A program made the translations under genes and the position numbers. Of a DNA stretch of 44,679 bases, positions 1-12,216 are shown piece after piece. How positions within the stretch are numbered: position 1 is the first letter of the stretch; every line of letters starts with the position of its first letter. Source of the stretch: Acephala macrosclerotiorum (Eukaryota > Ascomycota > Leotiomycetes > Helotiales > Mollisiaceae); the NCBI GenBank assembly GCA_014904845.1, contig MU119569.1:1-44679 (forward strand), given 5' to 3'. Below the pieces are notes generated by a model. The model was not told where the DNA came from. It did no database searches and saw only the letters and a program-made list of their open reading frames with translations.

Positions 1-3000
1 TATTTATAAACAAATTACGTTTATATTAATTATATTTAATGTATTTATATCGAATTAAATTAAATTAATTAAATAATTATTAACGACGACAACAATGAAA
101 TTAATAATATTGTTACGAAAAAAAAAAAATTTATTATTATAATTTTTTTTATTATTATTTTCATTTTTTTTTATATTTATTATTTTTTTTTTTTTTTTTT
201 TTTTTCGAGTTTTTTCGAGTTTTTATTATCGTTTTTTTTTTTCTTCGATATTATTTCGAATTTCGTTACGTGAAATATTTGATAATATTATGATTTATAT
301 TAGTATAAATAAATCGAACAAAAGAAAATATAAACGTATTTTATATAAAATATAATATAAAAATACGCAATTAAAATAATTATTTTCTCGATTAAAAATT
401 TAATTTCGATCGTTTTTATAAACGAATTTTAATAATTAATCGAAATTATAAAATAAATATTATTTTTATAATTACTATATATAATAATAAAAAAAAGTAT
501 CGTATTAAAAAACGAATTTTTTTTTAAATTATCGTTTAATATAACGTATATTTTTAAAGAAATAAATTTAAAATATTAAATATTATAATTTTAAAAAAAA
601 ATATATTAAAAATATTATCGATATTATAATATTTATATTATTAACGATTACGAAAATACGAATTTAAATAAATAAATTTAATTTCGAAAAAATAATTATA
701 AAAACTATTATAAATATAATTAAAATTCGAAAATATATTAAATATTTATTTATACAATTATTATTTGAAATTATTATTATAAAAATTATAAAATTAAATA
801 TAAATTATATAAATATTAATTTTTAAAAAATATTAAAAAGTTTTTTATTAAAATATTATTAAAAAATATATTACGATTTTTAAATTAATATAATTATTAA
901 AAAATCATTTAACGATTTTATTTTATAAAAGAAAATTATAATAATTAAATTTATTAATATGATAAAAATTAATAAAAATATCGTTTTTAATAAAAAAAAT
1001 TATTTAATATATAAAATATTAATATAATATATATTTTATTTTATTGAAACGTTAAATTTATTAATATTATTATATTATAAAAAAAATATAATAATTATAT
1101 TAAATAAATCGAATTTTAAACGTTCGATTAAATTCGTAATAATTATTTAAATAAATAAAATTTATTATTAAAATATTAAATATATTAAAATTAAATTAAA
1201 ATAATAAATTTTATATTTAATATTTTAATATTGAAAAAGAATTTTAAAAGTTTATTAATAATTATATAATTATTTTAATTAAAAATATTTTAAAACAATT
1301 TATAAAAAATATTTATATAAAATCGAAAACGAATAAATTGTTTTTTACATTAATTCGATTTAATATTAATAAATTAATTAGTGTTTTTTTTATTGTTTTT
1401 ATATTTTTCAACGATTTATTAAATATTTTTTTTAATAAAATTCGATTTTCCAAGTATTATAATATTATTTAATTTATTATAAAATCGACGTCGTATTTTT
1501 AATTAAATTATTTATAAATTACGAGAATTTTAAATTAAATATAAATCGCTCGATTAAATAAAAAATCTAATATATATTTAATTTAAAAAAATATTAATAA
1601 AAATATAAAAAATAATTCGTATAAATTTTAAAAAGTTTTAATTTTAATTATTCGTAAAATTATATTTTTTAAATCGTTTATTCGTACAATTTTTTTAAAA
1701 AAATAATTTGTTTTTTATTAATTATTTAATTATATAAAAAAAAAAAATTAATATAATATATATTAAAAATAATATAAAATATTATTTATTTATTTATTTA
1801 TTTATTTAATTTATAACGTTTTTATATTTTTATTAATTATTTTATTATATATTATTTATCGTTTAAATTAATTTAATATTATATTATTTTTATTAAAAAA
1901 ATTTTATAATATTTTAAAAAAAAAAAAATATAATAAAATAAATTAAATTTTATATTGAAATTTAACGTCGTAAAATTAAAAATTTATTATTCGACGAATA
2001 TTAATTTTAAAAAAAATAAATACTATTTACGAAAAAATTAAACGTATTAAAAAAAAAAAACTCGAACGAAAATATTATAATTAAAACGAAAATTCAAAAT
2101 CGTAATTAATATTTAATTAAATAAAATTTATATTACGATTTAATTAATAATTTAATTAATAATATAATACTTTCGATTTTAAATTAATTAAAAATACTCG
2201 TTTAACGATTAAAATAATATTTTAATATAAAATTAATACGATAAATTATTTATATTTAAATAAATTATTATTTAAATTTAAATATTATTTCGCGTATTTA
2301 TAATAAAAATTAAAAATTTTAAATTTAACGAATTAAAACTTTTAAATATTAAATTAATAATATAAAAATTCGATTTATTTAATTTAAATTCGATTTAAAA
2401 AATTTGAAAATTTTAAATTTATATTTTAATTTTAAATTTAAATAAATTAATTTTTATTTTTTAAAATTAATTTTAATTTGAAATATATCGAATTTAAAAC
2501 GAATAATATTCGTTTTAATATAATTTAAAATTCGTTAAAAAATTATAAAATGCACGAATTAATTATAATTAATTAAAAAAATTAATTAAATATAAAATTT
2601 TTTAATTTAATTTAAAAGTTTATAAATATAATAATTTTAACGATTTTAAAAAATTTATTAATAAAAAATTTTTATTATAAATCGTATTAAATTATAATTA
2701 TAATTTTTTCAATAATAATATTAATTAAATTAAAATTAATATTTTATTAAAATTTAATTTTTCGTTTTTTTTTAATAATAATATTTTAAAAAATTATTAA
2801 TATAATTTAAATTTTTTAAAAATAAAACTTTATATAATATTAATTAAAATTAAATTATTATAATTAAAAAACTTAGAAATAAAATTTTAATTACGAGTTT
2901 ATAATATATATAAAATATTTATAATAATATTAAAAAATCGTTTTTTAATTAAAAAAATTATAAAAAAATTAAAAATTTAATAAATCGTTATTTGATTAAA

Positions 3001-4125
3001 AAAATTATAAAAAACTATTTTTATATTTATTTTATTTATTAAACGATTAAATTTATAAAATTGTAATTAAATTATTATTTTTTAATAAATATTAATATTA
3101 ATAATAATAATAATATTTTTTAAAATTCACGTTTAATTTAAATAATATATATATTAATTAAATCGTAAAAATTTTTAATATTAAAATAATTTCCATTTTT
3201 AGAATTTTAAAATAATAAATTATTTTTTTAATCGTATATATTTAAATTATCGTTAATATAATAAAAAATTTTAAAAATTATAAAAAAAACTTTATTTAAT
3301 AAATAAAATATTATAATATATAACGATTAAAATTTTAATATATATTAATTAATTTTTTTTTTAAAATAGCGATTTTGTATTATAATAATTATAATTTTTA
3401 AAAATTAATAAAAAAAAAATTTTATTTTTTTAAATTGTTAAAATATTAAAATATTATTATATATAAACGTTTTTATAATTAAAAATACGTTATTTTATAA
3501 TTATAATATTTTTATAAAAAAAATAAATATTGTTTATAAAAAAAATAAAAAACAAATTTTAAAATAAATTCGTATAATAAAATAATTTTCGATTTAATAA
3601 TTAAAATAAAAAATATAATCGAAATTAAAATTTAATCAAATAAAAAATTAAAAATAAAATCAAAAAAAATAAAATTAAAATATTATAATTAAAAACAATT
3701 TATAATTAAAAGTAAATTTAATTACGTAATTACAATTTGATTTTTTACGAATTTTTTTTTTAGTAAAAATAATTTTATTAAATTATTCAATCAAAATAAT
3801 AATAAATTCGATTTTAAAATCGATTTTAAATAAATTAAATTAAAAAATATTGTTTAATCTTAATTAATCGCAATAACGATAATAATATAAAACGAAAATT
3901 ATAATTTAATATTAAAATATTTTTAAATTTATTAATTTATATTATAATTAAAAATTAAAACAATTTTATTAAAAATTAATTAAAAGATTTTAATTTAAAT
4001 TAATAATTAAAAAAAGTTATTTTTTTAAATATTAAATAAAATTAAAATAATTTTATAAATATAATAAATGTATTTAATATTATTAATAAATAAAATTTTT
4101 AAATATTTATTCGATTATTTTTAAA
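1..4125. repeat. RIP-saturated AT-rich tract, no genes
   Basis: This stretch is almost entirely A and T, and most remaining C is followed by G. No credible coding frame is visible in any of the six frames. The pattern is that of old repeats mutated by repeat-induced point mutation. I could not assign it to an element. It contains a 23-base T run (183-205) and a short ATTT microsatellite near 1,781-1,808. It ends abruptly where the GC-balanced R1 element begins. Confidence 0.85.
1781..1808. repeat. (ATTT)n microsatellite
   Basis: About six to seven tandem ATTT units inside the RIP-saturated tract. Low-complexity sequence with no inferred function. Confidence 0.7.
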
Positions 4126-5183
4126 ATGTTTCTCTCGTACCGAAAGAAAAGGCCCGTTCGGCGGCTCGCTAAGCGAGCCAATAGCGGACGGGCTCTTTCT
4201 TTCGATACTCGATGCACATTTTGCTCCGCAGGCCTCGTAGAGGCGCTCCTGCGGAGGGCTACAAAGTCTTCGACTTTAGTAATTTACTTCTATTTTAAGT
4301 TTCAAATCAAAAGCTTTTAATTTGAGTGTTTTATAAGACTTTGAAGTTAGAATGCCTCACCGAAGTAGTGGTTCGAATTCTGCCGAGCGGTGAAGTCGAT
4401 AAGCTGATAAGCTCATTAGTGCCTAAGGCAGAAACTCACTTGCTACGGAGTTTATTACCAGGGGGACACCCCCTGGGACCCCCGTCTCTTATATCGAGTT
4501 ACTACGATCAATTCAATCAATTTAAATCACTTTCTTTAGTATATAATTCCAGGGGGAGACCCCCTGGGACTTCCCTTGAGAGCTGCGTAGCTATAGAGAT
4601 ATCCAGCACTTAACTGAGTGCCTTAGACAAAAACGCACTTACTATAGAGCTTTACACTAGGGGGACACCCCTTGGGACCCCCGTCTCTTATATTGAGTTG
4701 CTACGATCGATTCAATTACTTTTGATTACTTTACTTAGCATATAATTCTAGGGGGAGACCCCCTAAAACCCCTTTTGAAAGCTGCGCAGCTATAGAGATA
4801 TCTAGCACTTAAGTGAGTGCCTTAATGCCTAAGGCAGAAACGCACTTAAGCAGTTTTGCGGTCGCGATTTTTGCTGAGTGCGACTCTATTCTATTGATTT
4901 GCGCAACAACGGATTAATAGAATCGGTTGAAACTCGGAATCTAAGCGTATTTAATTGAGTTTCAACTTATTTACAAATCTTATACAATTTGGATTAATTA
5001 ATAAATGAAAGTTGTGAGCTAGCTGCAACTGTGAGGTTTTGGTGTTTTTCACCGGATCGGCTGCATATTAGTCCGAAGTCACGAGACTACGGATTTCTTA
5101 AGTGAACCAATCAAATTGCTACATTTGGGCACCTCGGTTAAATTTGGGTGAAATCGCTCATTGTAAGAAGTGTTGATGTCACG
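4126..5183 (+). mobile_element. R1, hairpin-rich non-coding repeat element, pristine copy
   Basis: A GC-balanced island of about 1.06 kb inside AT-rich DNA. It encodes nothing convincing: the longest frames are under 100 codons and have no family resemblance. It is dense in short perfect hairpins: GGCTCGC-TAA-GCGAGCC at 4163-4179, flanked by a GCCCGT/ACGGGC outer stem (4152-4157/4188-4193); a 9-bp stem CTCCGCAGG/CCTGCGGAG at 4224-4256 enclosing CCTC-GTA-GAGG; and a family of CCAGGGGG-type hairpins in the tandem units from 4418. A box-B-like GGTTCGAATTC lies at 4371-4381, so a Pol III-transcribed SINE-like element is possible, but no convincing box A was found. RIP-mutated copies occur at 22,801 (same strand) and 29,500-30,108 (inverted), which shows that it is a dispersed repeat. 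Homology with the 22,801 copy stops near 5,183, while unmutated DNA runs on to about 5,235. Its class is unknown; a structured non-autonomous element is my inference. Confidence 0.7.
4418..4850 (+). repeat. 199-bp tandem repeat array inside R1 (two units plus partial)
   Basis: Units begin with AGTGCC at 4418, 4617 and 4816, exactly 199 bp apart. Each full unit carries two GC hairpins and the shared segments GTCTCTTATAT, TACGATC, and AGCTGCG followed by TATAGAGATATC. The third unit is cut short after about 35 bp. Hairpins: 4458-4476 and 4549-4567 in unit one, 4657-4675 and 4749-4765 in unit two. Substitutions between units keep the stems paired, either by G-T (G.U in RNA) wobble or by paired change. 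Confidence 0.85.
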
Positions 5184-5235
5184 TGCATATAGAAAAGCTG
5201 ACATTAGTCCTTATGCTGGACAGGCAATTAATAAA

Positions 5236-5400
5236 TTAATTATATTAATATATATATTTTTTATATACATTTTATTTTTTTTAATTTTATTTTTAAATTT
5301 TACGAATTTTTTTAATTTTAAAAAACTTTTTAATCGAATAATTTTTAATTAGTATTATAATACAATTTTTATATAAAATAATTAAATATATATATATATT
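5236..5400. repeat. AT-rich spacer between R1 and the LTR element
   Basis: RIP-like AT-rich sequence with TA-rich low complexity. Nothing recognisable. Confidence 0.6.
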
Positions 5401-5853
5401 TAAACTCAAAAATAATAATTTTATTATATATAATATAATTACAAAAAACGAAATATTTAAAAGAATTTAAATTAAAAATTTAAATATAATAATTAAATTA
5501 AATTTTTTAAATATAAAATTATTAAATAATATTATATAAAAAAAGATTTTAATATATAATTATTATATATTTCGTATATATATTTATTAAAATCTTAAAA
5601 ATAAATTTTTATAATTTTTAAAAATAAAATAAAAAATAAATCTTTTATTAATAATAAATTTTATTTTTATTATTTATATTCGTTTTTTATTATTTTTTTA
5701 TTCGTGAATATCGATTTAATTAAATAATTATTTTAATATTTATTTTTTAATTTTACGTTTTTATTTTTTTAATTATATAAATAAATAAAATAAAATTATT
5801 AATATTAAATTAAAATTTTAATATTTTATAATTTATTTTCAAACGTATTAATA
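5400..5853 (+). repeat. 5' LTR, fully RIP-mutated
   Basis: Its last 200 bp align with 11,111-11,335 and with 34,330-34,549, differing almost only by C to T and G to A. The end corresponding to CCAACA reads TTAATA. The shared internal start TTAATTAGTAATTAAA follows. The upstream boundary is approximate. Confidence 0.55.
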
Positions 5854-8800
5854 TTAATTAGTAATTAAATTCGTTCGATTATAAAATAATAAAATTAAAT
5901 CGAAAAAATATTTAAAAAAAAAATTGAAAATCGTTAAATATATTAAAAAAAAATCGATTTTTTTAAATTTTTAAAAAAATTAAAATATTAAAAAATTATT
6001 GTATTAATATAAATTTATATTTTATTTAATTTTACGTTTTATCGTATATCGATAAAGAATATTTAATTATAATTTATTCGTTATTATTAAAAATAAATTT
6101 TTAAGTATTTTATAAAAATTTTTAAAATTTTTTAAAATTTTTCGAATATAATACGAAATTCGAGACTATTAAAACAATTTTTATAAATATAATACGATTT
6201 AATAAATTATTTTTAAAAAATAAAATTAATTTTTTTCAAAAATATAATTTTAATTAAAAAAAAATTAATTATCGATTTTTTTATTTTTCGATTTAATATA
6301 ATATATAAAAAATTATAAAATAAAAAAATTTAAATTAATATATTTTAATTAAAATAAAAATTAATTTTTATAAATTATATAATTTATAAAAATTAATTTA
6401 TAAAACTTTTTTCAAAAAAACGAAATTTACATTTTTTTAATATAATTATATATATTAATATTATAAACGCTAAAAATATTTATTTAAAATATAAAATTAT
6501 TAAAATAATTTAAAATCGAAAAAATAAATATATTAAAAAAATTTAATTTATAAAAAAAATACGATCAATTTAATCGAAATAAAAAAAAATCGAATATTTG
6601 TAAATAAAATATTTAAAAATAAAATTTTTAATAAAATTAAAAATTATTAAATTTTATTAAAATTATCGAATATATAAAAATTTATTAAATATATTTATAT
6701 AAATATTTAAAAATAAACGTTAAATTCGAAAATTATTATAATACGTTTTCGATTATATTTATTAATAAAATTAATAAATTTTATTATTAAAAATTCGTTA
6801 AAAAAAAACTTTTTTTTTAATAAAATAATTAAAATTGTAAAATCGAATTTTAAAATCGAAAAACGTTAAAATCGAATATTTAATTAATAAAATATTATTA
6901 TATTTATTATAATTTAAACGTAAAATTTAAATAAGACGATTTTCGAATATTTCGAAATATTATATTAAAAATTATTTTAAAAATAATTCGATTTACGTTT
7001 AAATATACAAACGAAAATTATTATACGTAATAAATTTTATTATATTTATTAAAATATATTAAAATATTATTAAACGTTTTTTCGATTTTTGTTAAATTTT
7101 TAAATTATATATAAAAACGTTTATAATACGATTTTATTTTAAATAAAAATAAAAATAGTTTTTAAAAATTTTATAATCAAAAAAAAAAATTTTATTAAAA
7201 TACGATTAAATTGTATTTTATAAACTATAAATATTATAATAAAAATATTCGATATAATAATTAAAATAATTATAAAAAATTAAAAATATATTAAAACGAG
7301 AAAAAGTATTTCGTTTATAAAAATTCAAATTATTAAAATATTTATTATATATTAAAAAAAAAAAAAATTATATACGACGATTTTAAAAAATTAAAATCGT
7401 TTAATAAAAATAAAATAATTCAATTTATAATTAAATTCGAAAAATTAAATTTTAATATCGTTAAAAAATACGAATAATTCGTCGTTAAATTTATTAAAAA
7501 AAATTTACTCGAAAACGATATTATATAATCGATTAATTATTTTATAATATTTTATAATACGATTAATAAATTTAAAATTATCGAATTATTCGATCGTTAA
7601 TTAATTTATTATATAATATTGAGTATTATAATATAATTAAAATTATTTTTTATATTTATCGATATAAAAACGTATTTAATAAATTATTACGTATTAAATG
7701 TTTTTATAAGTATTATAATCGATATTAATATCGTTTAACGATGTATTATCGATAAAAATTAATATTTAATTTTTTAACGAATTTAAAACGTTAAATTAAA
7801 CGAATTTAAAACTAAAAAAATAGTAATTAAATTCGAAATCGATAAAATTTTATTTTTTAAAACTATTAATATTAATATATTAATTAAACGTATTACGTTT
7901 TATATAATTTTAATAAACGTATTTTTTTTATTTTATTTTAAAATATAAATAAATTATAAATTAAATTTAATAATTTTAATAATATATTTATTTAAAATAA
8001 ATAATAAACGTTTATTATTAAAATATTTAAATATTTATAAATATTATTTAATTTATAATAATTATAATATTATTATAATAAAAATCGATTTTATTATTTA
8101 TTATTTAATCAAAACGAAATTTAAACGATTATATAAACGTTTTAAATATTTATCGATCGTAAAATTCGTACGAATATTAAAACGTAAAAAGCATTTTACA
8201 AATTTTAAAAAAATTAAAAAAATAATGAAATTTTATTAATAATATTAAATAAATAATAAATTTTTTAATCGCTTTAAATTTACGTTACGCGACGATTATA
8301 ATTTTAATTATTTCGTTTATTTAAACGTATTATAAATCGATGAAAAATTAATATTTAAATCGTAAATAAAATTATAATATTTTAAATTATAAAATCTTTT
8401 ATTAATATATCGATAAAAAAAATATAAAACGTTTTTCAAGCGTATTAAATTAATATTTATTATTTATAATTTTAAAATAAATTTTAATTTTAAAAATTTA
8501 TATAATAATATTAAAAATATAAATATTAATTCGAAAATTATATTAATAAAAATTTATAATTCTATTAAATTAATAAAAAAAATATTATATTTTATTAAAA
8601 CGTATATATAATATATTATTTTAAAAAAAATTTTAAATAATAATTAAAATAATTAATAATATAATTAAATCGAATAATATTATTTTTATATTTTTTATTT
8701 TTAATATTTATTTTCGAATATTATAATAAAACGCGTTTATAATATTAATTATTATTAAAATTTAAACGAGATAAAATATAATAATTATAATTCGAAAATA

Positions 8801-10867
8801 TTATATTATTTATTAAATTAATAACGTTTTACAAATAAAAAATAATTTACGAAATTATTATTTAATCGATTTATTTTTAAATTTAAATATATTAATTTAA
8901 AATAAAAATAAAAAATAAAAAAAATTATATATATTATTAATAATAAATAAATAAAATATATTAATTATAATTATTAAATAAATTAAAATATTTTTATAAT
9001 ACTATTATAAAATTATTTTATTAAAACTTCGATTAATTCGAAAAATAATTAAAAAAAATTTTATTAAAAAATTTAAATTTAAAATTAAATTTTTTTTAAA
9101 AAAATTCGAAAATAAAAAAAAATATATTCGATTTATTTTATTCGATCGAAAAATTTTTATATATTTTAAAAAAAAATTAAATTTATTTTAAATTATAATA
9201 AAAAAATTTTTTTATAATTTTAATTTTAATGAATATATTTATATAACGATTTATATAAATATAAAAATTTTCGAAATTTATTTAATCGAAAAAAAAAATT
9301 AAAAATAAATAATTATTTATAAATTTTTATATAAAAAAAATTAATAAATTAATTATAAAAAAATTTTTTAAATTAATTTTTAATAATTTGAAAAAAAAAA
9401 TTAATAATTAATAAATAAAATTAAAAATATAAAAACAATAATTTTATATAAAAAATCTCGTTTTATAATTTAAATATTTAATAATAAAAATAAAAAAATA
9501 ATATTAATTTAATTTTCAATTATTTAATACGTTAATTAACGAATTATTATTATTTTAATTTCATTTTTTAAATTTAAAAATATTATTTATATATACGTAT
9601 AATTAATAATTTTATTATTATGTATTATTTTTATTAAATTTTCGAAAAAAATAATAAATAATTTTTTATTAAATATTATTTTTAAAATAATTAAATTTTT
9701 TTATAAAATTTCGAAAATAAAAATATATTAATATAAAACGTGTAATATTTATTATAAAAATAAACTTTTAATAAAATTTTTAATTTTCGATTTTTATTTA
9801 TTTATTATAAAAAATAATTATATTTTATTCAAAATAATCGATATATAAATCGATAATATATTTATTTTAAAAAATTTGAAATTATAAAAAATTTAATTAT
9901 TAATTAAATTTATAAATTTTTTTATATTAAATATTTTATTATTATATAATAAATATAAATTAATAATAAACGAGATTAAAAACGAGATTATATTTTTATA
10001 AAAAAAAAAAATCGTTCAAATTTAATTAATTCGAAATTAAATTTTTATAAATAAATATATTTTAAATAATATATTCGAAAAATATATATTAATTTTATTT
10101 ATTAATCGAAAATTACGTATAATATATTAATAATAATTTAATATTAAAAATTTTAAAAAAAAAAAAAAATTATAGTATTAAATAAACGATTATAATAATA
10201 AATATATAATTTCGATTATAAATTTTAATTTTTTTATTTAAATTTATATTTAATAAAATCTTTCGTTTTTATAAACGATTTTTTTATTATAAATAAAATT
10301 TTTAATTCGTAAATCGAATATATTATTATTTATTTTATTAAAATTTAATAAAATATAAAAAAATTACTCGTATTATTTTAATTTTTAAACTAAATATAAT
10401 AATAATAATAAAAATCGATATAAAAATTTCGATTTTTATTATTTTTAATTTTATTATAAAACGATTAAAATTAAATTTAATTCTCGTAATTATTTATATC
10501 GATTTTTTTTCTTTTTACGAGTATATAATTAAATTCGATATTATTAAAAAAAAGTATTTTATAATCGATATTATAATTATTAAATAATCGCACGAACGTA
10601 AAAAATTTTTAAAAATTCGATAAATTATTAAAAATAATAATTTAATTAATATTACAATCAAATTCAATATTAATAAATTATTTAAATCGTTCGTTAATAT
10701 TAATTATTTTAATATTAAAATATAAAAATAAATATAACGTTTTAAAGTTTAAAAATTAATCGACGAAAATAAAAATAATAAAAAAAATAATCGTTAAAAA
10801 AAATAGTATCGAAAAAAAAAAACATATAATTATTATTTTAATATTTTAATATTTTCGATATTTTCAG

Positions 10868-11335
10868 TGTTTTCGAGAATAGGATTTCCGATTAACTCGA
10901 AAGTTATAAATACCGAGTTTAAAAGAATTCTTTAAGTTTGATTTAATTAATTAAATATTATAATACGTAATAGTAATTAGTTTACGATTAAATTTCTTTT
11001 TATTATTCGATAGCGGGATAATACGTTTATAACTATAGTAATACTCTCTTTTTCTTTAATTTACGAGTTGGAAAAAGCGTCTTTTTCTAAAAAAAAAAGT
11101 TACTAATATCGGTTTAATTAAGTGATCGTTTAAGCGATCGACTAGATGATCCGGGTTATGACCCCTATTACCCTTAGCAATAACTGCTTTAGCATCCATT
11201 TTTTAATCTTACGTCTACACTCTTTAATTATATAGGTAGATAGGTGCCCCCTCTGGAAAAGGGTAGACAGAATTGAATCATTGACACTAGACTAAGATTT
11301 TAGTGTTTTGTGATTTGTCCCCGGACGTACCAACA
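10868..11335 (+). repeat. 3' LTR, RIP fading out along its length
   Basis: Probable start TGTTTTCGAG at 10,868 and end ACCAACA at 11,335. The first ~240 bp are partly AT-converted, while 11,111-11,335 is essentially unmutated and holds CCGGGTTATGACCCC and CCCCCTCTGG. The two LTRs of one element are identical at insertion, so the difference from the saturated 5' LTR marks the edge of the RIP tract. Confidence 0.55.
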
Positions 11336-11349
11336 GTAAATATCCTCTT

Positions 11350-12175
11350 TTATAACGTTTTCACCAAATCTTGATTCAAAGCACTTTTCTTTATTTTAAT
11401 CTCTAAAAGCATCGGGATTAAAAAAGGGCACGAGTATCGGTATCCATCTGGTCGCTTGTCTACGCTCCCTGACTCCAACGACATGAGTTTCCATATCTCC
11501 TTTCTCCTTTCTCGGTCTGACGATGAGTAACTGAGCGGTCTTTGGCGCATAGTTGGTAGGCCTAATTTCTCCTCTTAATTCCTACTCCGATTAAAGCTAG
11601 TTTAGGACCTCGTTCGCAGAATCTGGGTTGAGGATTAAGGCTGGAACGCTAGCATTTCTAAAGGGCGAATATTTGCACGGAGTATTCGGCATCGTAGGCG
11701 GCGGTGATAAGAAAGAAGTGTCGAGCCTAATCGGAATGCTAATCGTATCGTTATTGATCTGGGTTTCCCGGAGATCGTCATTGGTGATTACTCGACCATC
11801 GTCCTCGTCAAGGTTGAGTAGGTCTCTTGAGGCTATCACGGAATCCGCATCTTTAAAGCCCTCTAATTCAACCTTCTTTTGCAGGAGCTTAGCCTTCAAA
11901 TCTACAATTTGCTGTTCGAGCTCTTGGACTCTGGCGCTGAGCTCTATGCTTGTCGTAATTGAATCTCCTGACTTTTCTTGAGTGGCTAGATCTATACTCT
12001 GCATCTCTACGCATTTGGTCTCTAACTCAATTCTGAGTCGTTCAACCTCCGCACGTAGAAGTTTTACCTCCCGTCTGTTTTCCTACTCAATATTGTTTGC
12101 TTCTTCACTTAAACTATGTCTCCTCAGCCGCCTCTTAAGCCGACCATCAAGCATCTGTCTCAACGGCTCGAACTG
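11350..12175 (-). pseudogene. Coiled-coil protein gene remnant
   Basis: Reading leftward from about 12,175, one frame encodes a charged heptad-like region (LLRAEVERLRIELETK, then VQELEQQIVDLKAKLLQKK) typical of a long coiled coil, followed by a low-complexity Ser/Pro/Asn tail ending at 11,597. The frame is interrupted by a TAG at 12,083-12,085 between ENNIE-like and ENRREV segments; CAG to TAG would be a CpA to TpA change. The open stretch below the TAG is 135 codons from Met at 12,004. A further frame at 11,350-11,550 (RQRPLSYSSSDRERRKE) may be a downstream exon; I found no clear splice signals joining it. The gene is cut off on its 5' side where the histidine-kinase relic starts and on its 3' side by the LTR end. 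I do not recognise the family; coiled coils in general act as structural or scaffold proteins. Confidence 0.45.
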
Positions 12176-12216
12176 TACGGTCTTCAATGCAGTGCAGAAT
12201 ACTAACGATCATCCAG

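Larger units (their letters stand above)
5400..11335 (+). mobile_element. RIP-degraded LTR retrotransposon, about 5.9 kb
   Basis: The sequences ending at 5,853 and at 11,335 are homologous over at least the last ~200 bp, and the copy at 5,853 is followed by a segment shared with the region after 34,549. I read these as 5' and 3' LTRs of one plus-strand element, with the LTR ending ...ACCAACA (TG...CA type) in the unmutated 3' copy. The 5' LTR lacks about 60 bp present in the 3' LTR (11,121-11,185). The internal 5 kb is RIP-saturated and no reverse transcriptase or integrase motif can be read, so copia versus gypsy is undecided. The LTR 5' borders are uncertain by about 50 bp. The element is dead. 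Confidence 0.6.

Noticed and set aside
1..4125. Mitochondrial or other organellar origin, because of extreme AT content and R1's GC clusters
   Set aside because: Copies of the LTR and of R1 differ by C to T and G to A outside CpG, a nuclear RIP pattern. The island has spliceosomal introns and nuclear transposons, and no mitochondrial genes appear.
4126..4613. Two plus-strand frames of 64 and 95 codons inside R1
   Set aside because: They run through hairpin and tandem-repeat DNA, are not preserved in the other R1 copies and show no domain.
4418..4850. CRISPR-like array
   Set aside because: Units are 199 bp with diverged whole-unit homology, not short repeats with unique spacers, in a fungal context.
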